A DNA stretch of 64,000 bases, from the NCBI RefSeq assembly GCF_015244675.1, contig NZ_JABCQO010000003.1:1-64000 (forward strand). Reading direction: 5' to 3'. This DNA is from Gluconobacter cerevisiae. GTDB taxonomy: Bacteria; Pseudomonadota; Alphaproteobacteria; Acetobacterales; Acetobacteraceae. The position numbers were made by a program, and so were the translations under genes. Shown here one piece after another: positions 63,230 through 64,000 of this stretch (its first letter is position 1; every line of letters begins with the position of its first letter). The notes beneath the pieces are model-generated. The model was not told the DNA's origin. It made no database searches and worked only from the letters and a program-made list of their open reading frames with translations.

Positions 63230-64000
63230 ATGGTGGAAAACGCTCAGTATCTGGACGCCAGCGCCTCCGCCCCCGGTTCGACGACATCGCTTGAGACCGC
63301 CTGGGTCCGCGTTCGTGAGAAACTGAAGAGTGAGGTTGGCGAGGTCGAATACCGGACATGGCTCCGGCAGATCGTTCTGGGGCCACTCGACGAAGATGAA
63401 CTAACTCTCTATCTGCCCACGCGATTCCTGCGCGACTGGGTTCGCAGTCAGTATGAAGAGCGCCTTCAGACGCTTTGGCGGACTGAACGCGAAGACATCA
63501 AGGGCGTGGAACTTCAGGTCAAGCGCGGACTGCCCGAAGTCGCGGCAGACGATGCCGAAGACGCGGACGACGCGGCAAGCCTCTCCAGCGAAACTGCGCC
63601 GCAAACCATTGTGTCCGAGAGTCGGAGCGATCTGGCTGTACCGCTTGATCCGCGCTTCACGTTCGATACTTTCATCGTCGGCAAGCCGAACGAATTCGCC
63701 TATGCCTGTGCGCGCCGAGTGGCCGAGAAGCCATCAAGCCCCGGCTTCAACCCGCTATTCCTGTATGGTGGTGTCGGACTGGGTAAAACGCATCTGATGC
63801 ACGCCATCGGTACGGAGCTGACTCGCACCGGCAAGGTTTCCGTGGCTTATATGTCTGCGGAAAAGTTCATGTACCGCTTCATCGCGGCGATCCGTTCGCA
63901 GTCCACGATGGAATTCAAGGAACAGCTCCGGTCCGTTGACGTGCTGATGATCGACGATCTTCAGTTCCTGATCGGCAAGGACAATACGCAGGAAGAATTC
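63230..64000 (+). CDS. dnaA: Chromosomal replication initiator DnaA (5' part, cut by window end)
   Basis: Starts at ATG 63230 after AAAGGGGG; an in-frame ATG at 63215 is possible but lies on the wrong side of that RBS. Domain I begins LETAWVRVREKLKSEVGEVE; the linker is Glu/Asp/Ala-rich; domain III has TFDTFIVGKPNEFAYACARRVAE, Walker A YGGVGLGKTH (about 178-187) and Walker B VLMIDDLQFL (about 238-247). 257 codons lie in the window; the rest, including the DNA-binding domain, is outside. The 260 bp leader after the rpsT terminator shows no consensus DnaA box (TTATCCACA). Confidence 0.97.
   Translation, partial: MVENAQYLDASASAPGSTTSLETAWVRVREKLKSEVGEVEYRTWLRQIVLGPLDEDELTLYLPTRFLRDWVRSQYEERLQTLWRTEREDIKGVELQVKRGLPEVAADDAEDADDAASLSSETAPQTIVSESRSDLAVPLDPRFTFDTFIVGKPNEFAYACARRVAEKPSSPGFNPLFLYGGVGLGKTHLMHAIGTELTRTGKVSVAYMSAEKFMYRFIAAIRSQSTMEFKEQLRSVDVLMIDDLQFLIGKDNTQEEF

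Noticed and set aside
1-64000. CRISPR arrays, insertion sequences, rRNA operons, classical riboswitches
   Set aside because: No regularly spaced direct repeats, transposase motifs, rRNA segments or recognisable riboswitch cores were found on reading.

Overview
The window reads as chromosomal DNA of an acetic acid bacterium (Alphaproteobacteria, Acetobacteraceae), most probably Gluconobacter or a close relative. Reasons: typical alphaproteobacterial gene pairs and families (tolC-popZ-valS, a DUF1013/TrcR-like regulator, a PhyR/NepR/EcfG general stress locus, rpsT-dnaA next to mutM/ubiE/coaBC/dut), cysteine-less ribosomal protein L31, and a secreted alpha-amino acid ester hydrolase of the kind known from Acetobacter. 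The species is inferred, not proven. Most of the window is dense, GC-rich housekeeping sequence. Two AT-rich, gene-poor patches, each on the 3' side of a tRNA gene, stand out as accessory DNA.

Layout. 1-1137: truncated short-chain dehydrogenase, AT-rich spacer, tRNA-Ser(GCT). 1228-4456: gatCAB operon (minus). 4526-6213: ruvX, two tiny genes, a lytic transglycosylase. 6263-11713: minus-strand run of overlapping genes (uvrD-like helicase, prmA, GNAT, aminopeptidase P). 11741-13177: two RadC-family genes in tandem, the first with a ruined active site. 13184-15734: purK, purE, a DUF465 protein, TrcR-like regulator. 15944-17825: heat-shock Hsp20 with a recognisable RpoH-type promoter, L31, MscL, a lipoprotein. 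17863-21503: secDF and a divergent Gfo/Idh/MocA dehydrogenase. 21519-23327: uup.

23393-27766 is a compact general stress response locus: phyR on the minus strand, then ecfG1, ecfG2, nepR and a membrane HisKA_2 kinase on the plus strand. nepR (57 aa) lies behind both sigma genes rather than in front of them, and the spacer before it is full of hairpins. 27879-33587: cydDC, an OmpA-like lipoprotein, recQ. 33592-36165: PCu(A)C copper chaperone and nrdR-nusB-thiL. 36190-39406: a YghO-like GNAT protein, a short-chain dehydrogenase, glucokinase.

39724-43720 is a phage-derived cassette (GH24 endolysin, 948-residue beta-helical tailspike, secreted tail-fibre-like protein) with no integrase, capsid or terminase, next to tRNA-Cys(GCA). 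44442-49179: tolC, popZ-like, valS. 49172-53983: secreted alpha/beta hydrolase, ilvD, alpha-amino acid ester hydrolase. 54057-59050: msrA, a DUF2252 protein, and an orphan ABC importer (ATPase with a degenerate signature motif, fused double permease, no binding protein). 59157-64000: dut, coaBC, ubiE, mutM, rpsT, and the first 257 codons of dnaA, cut by the window edge.
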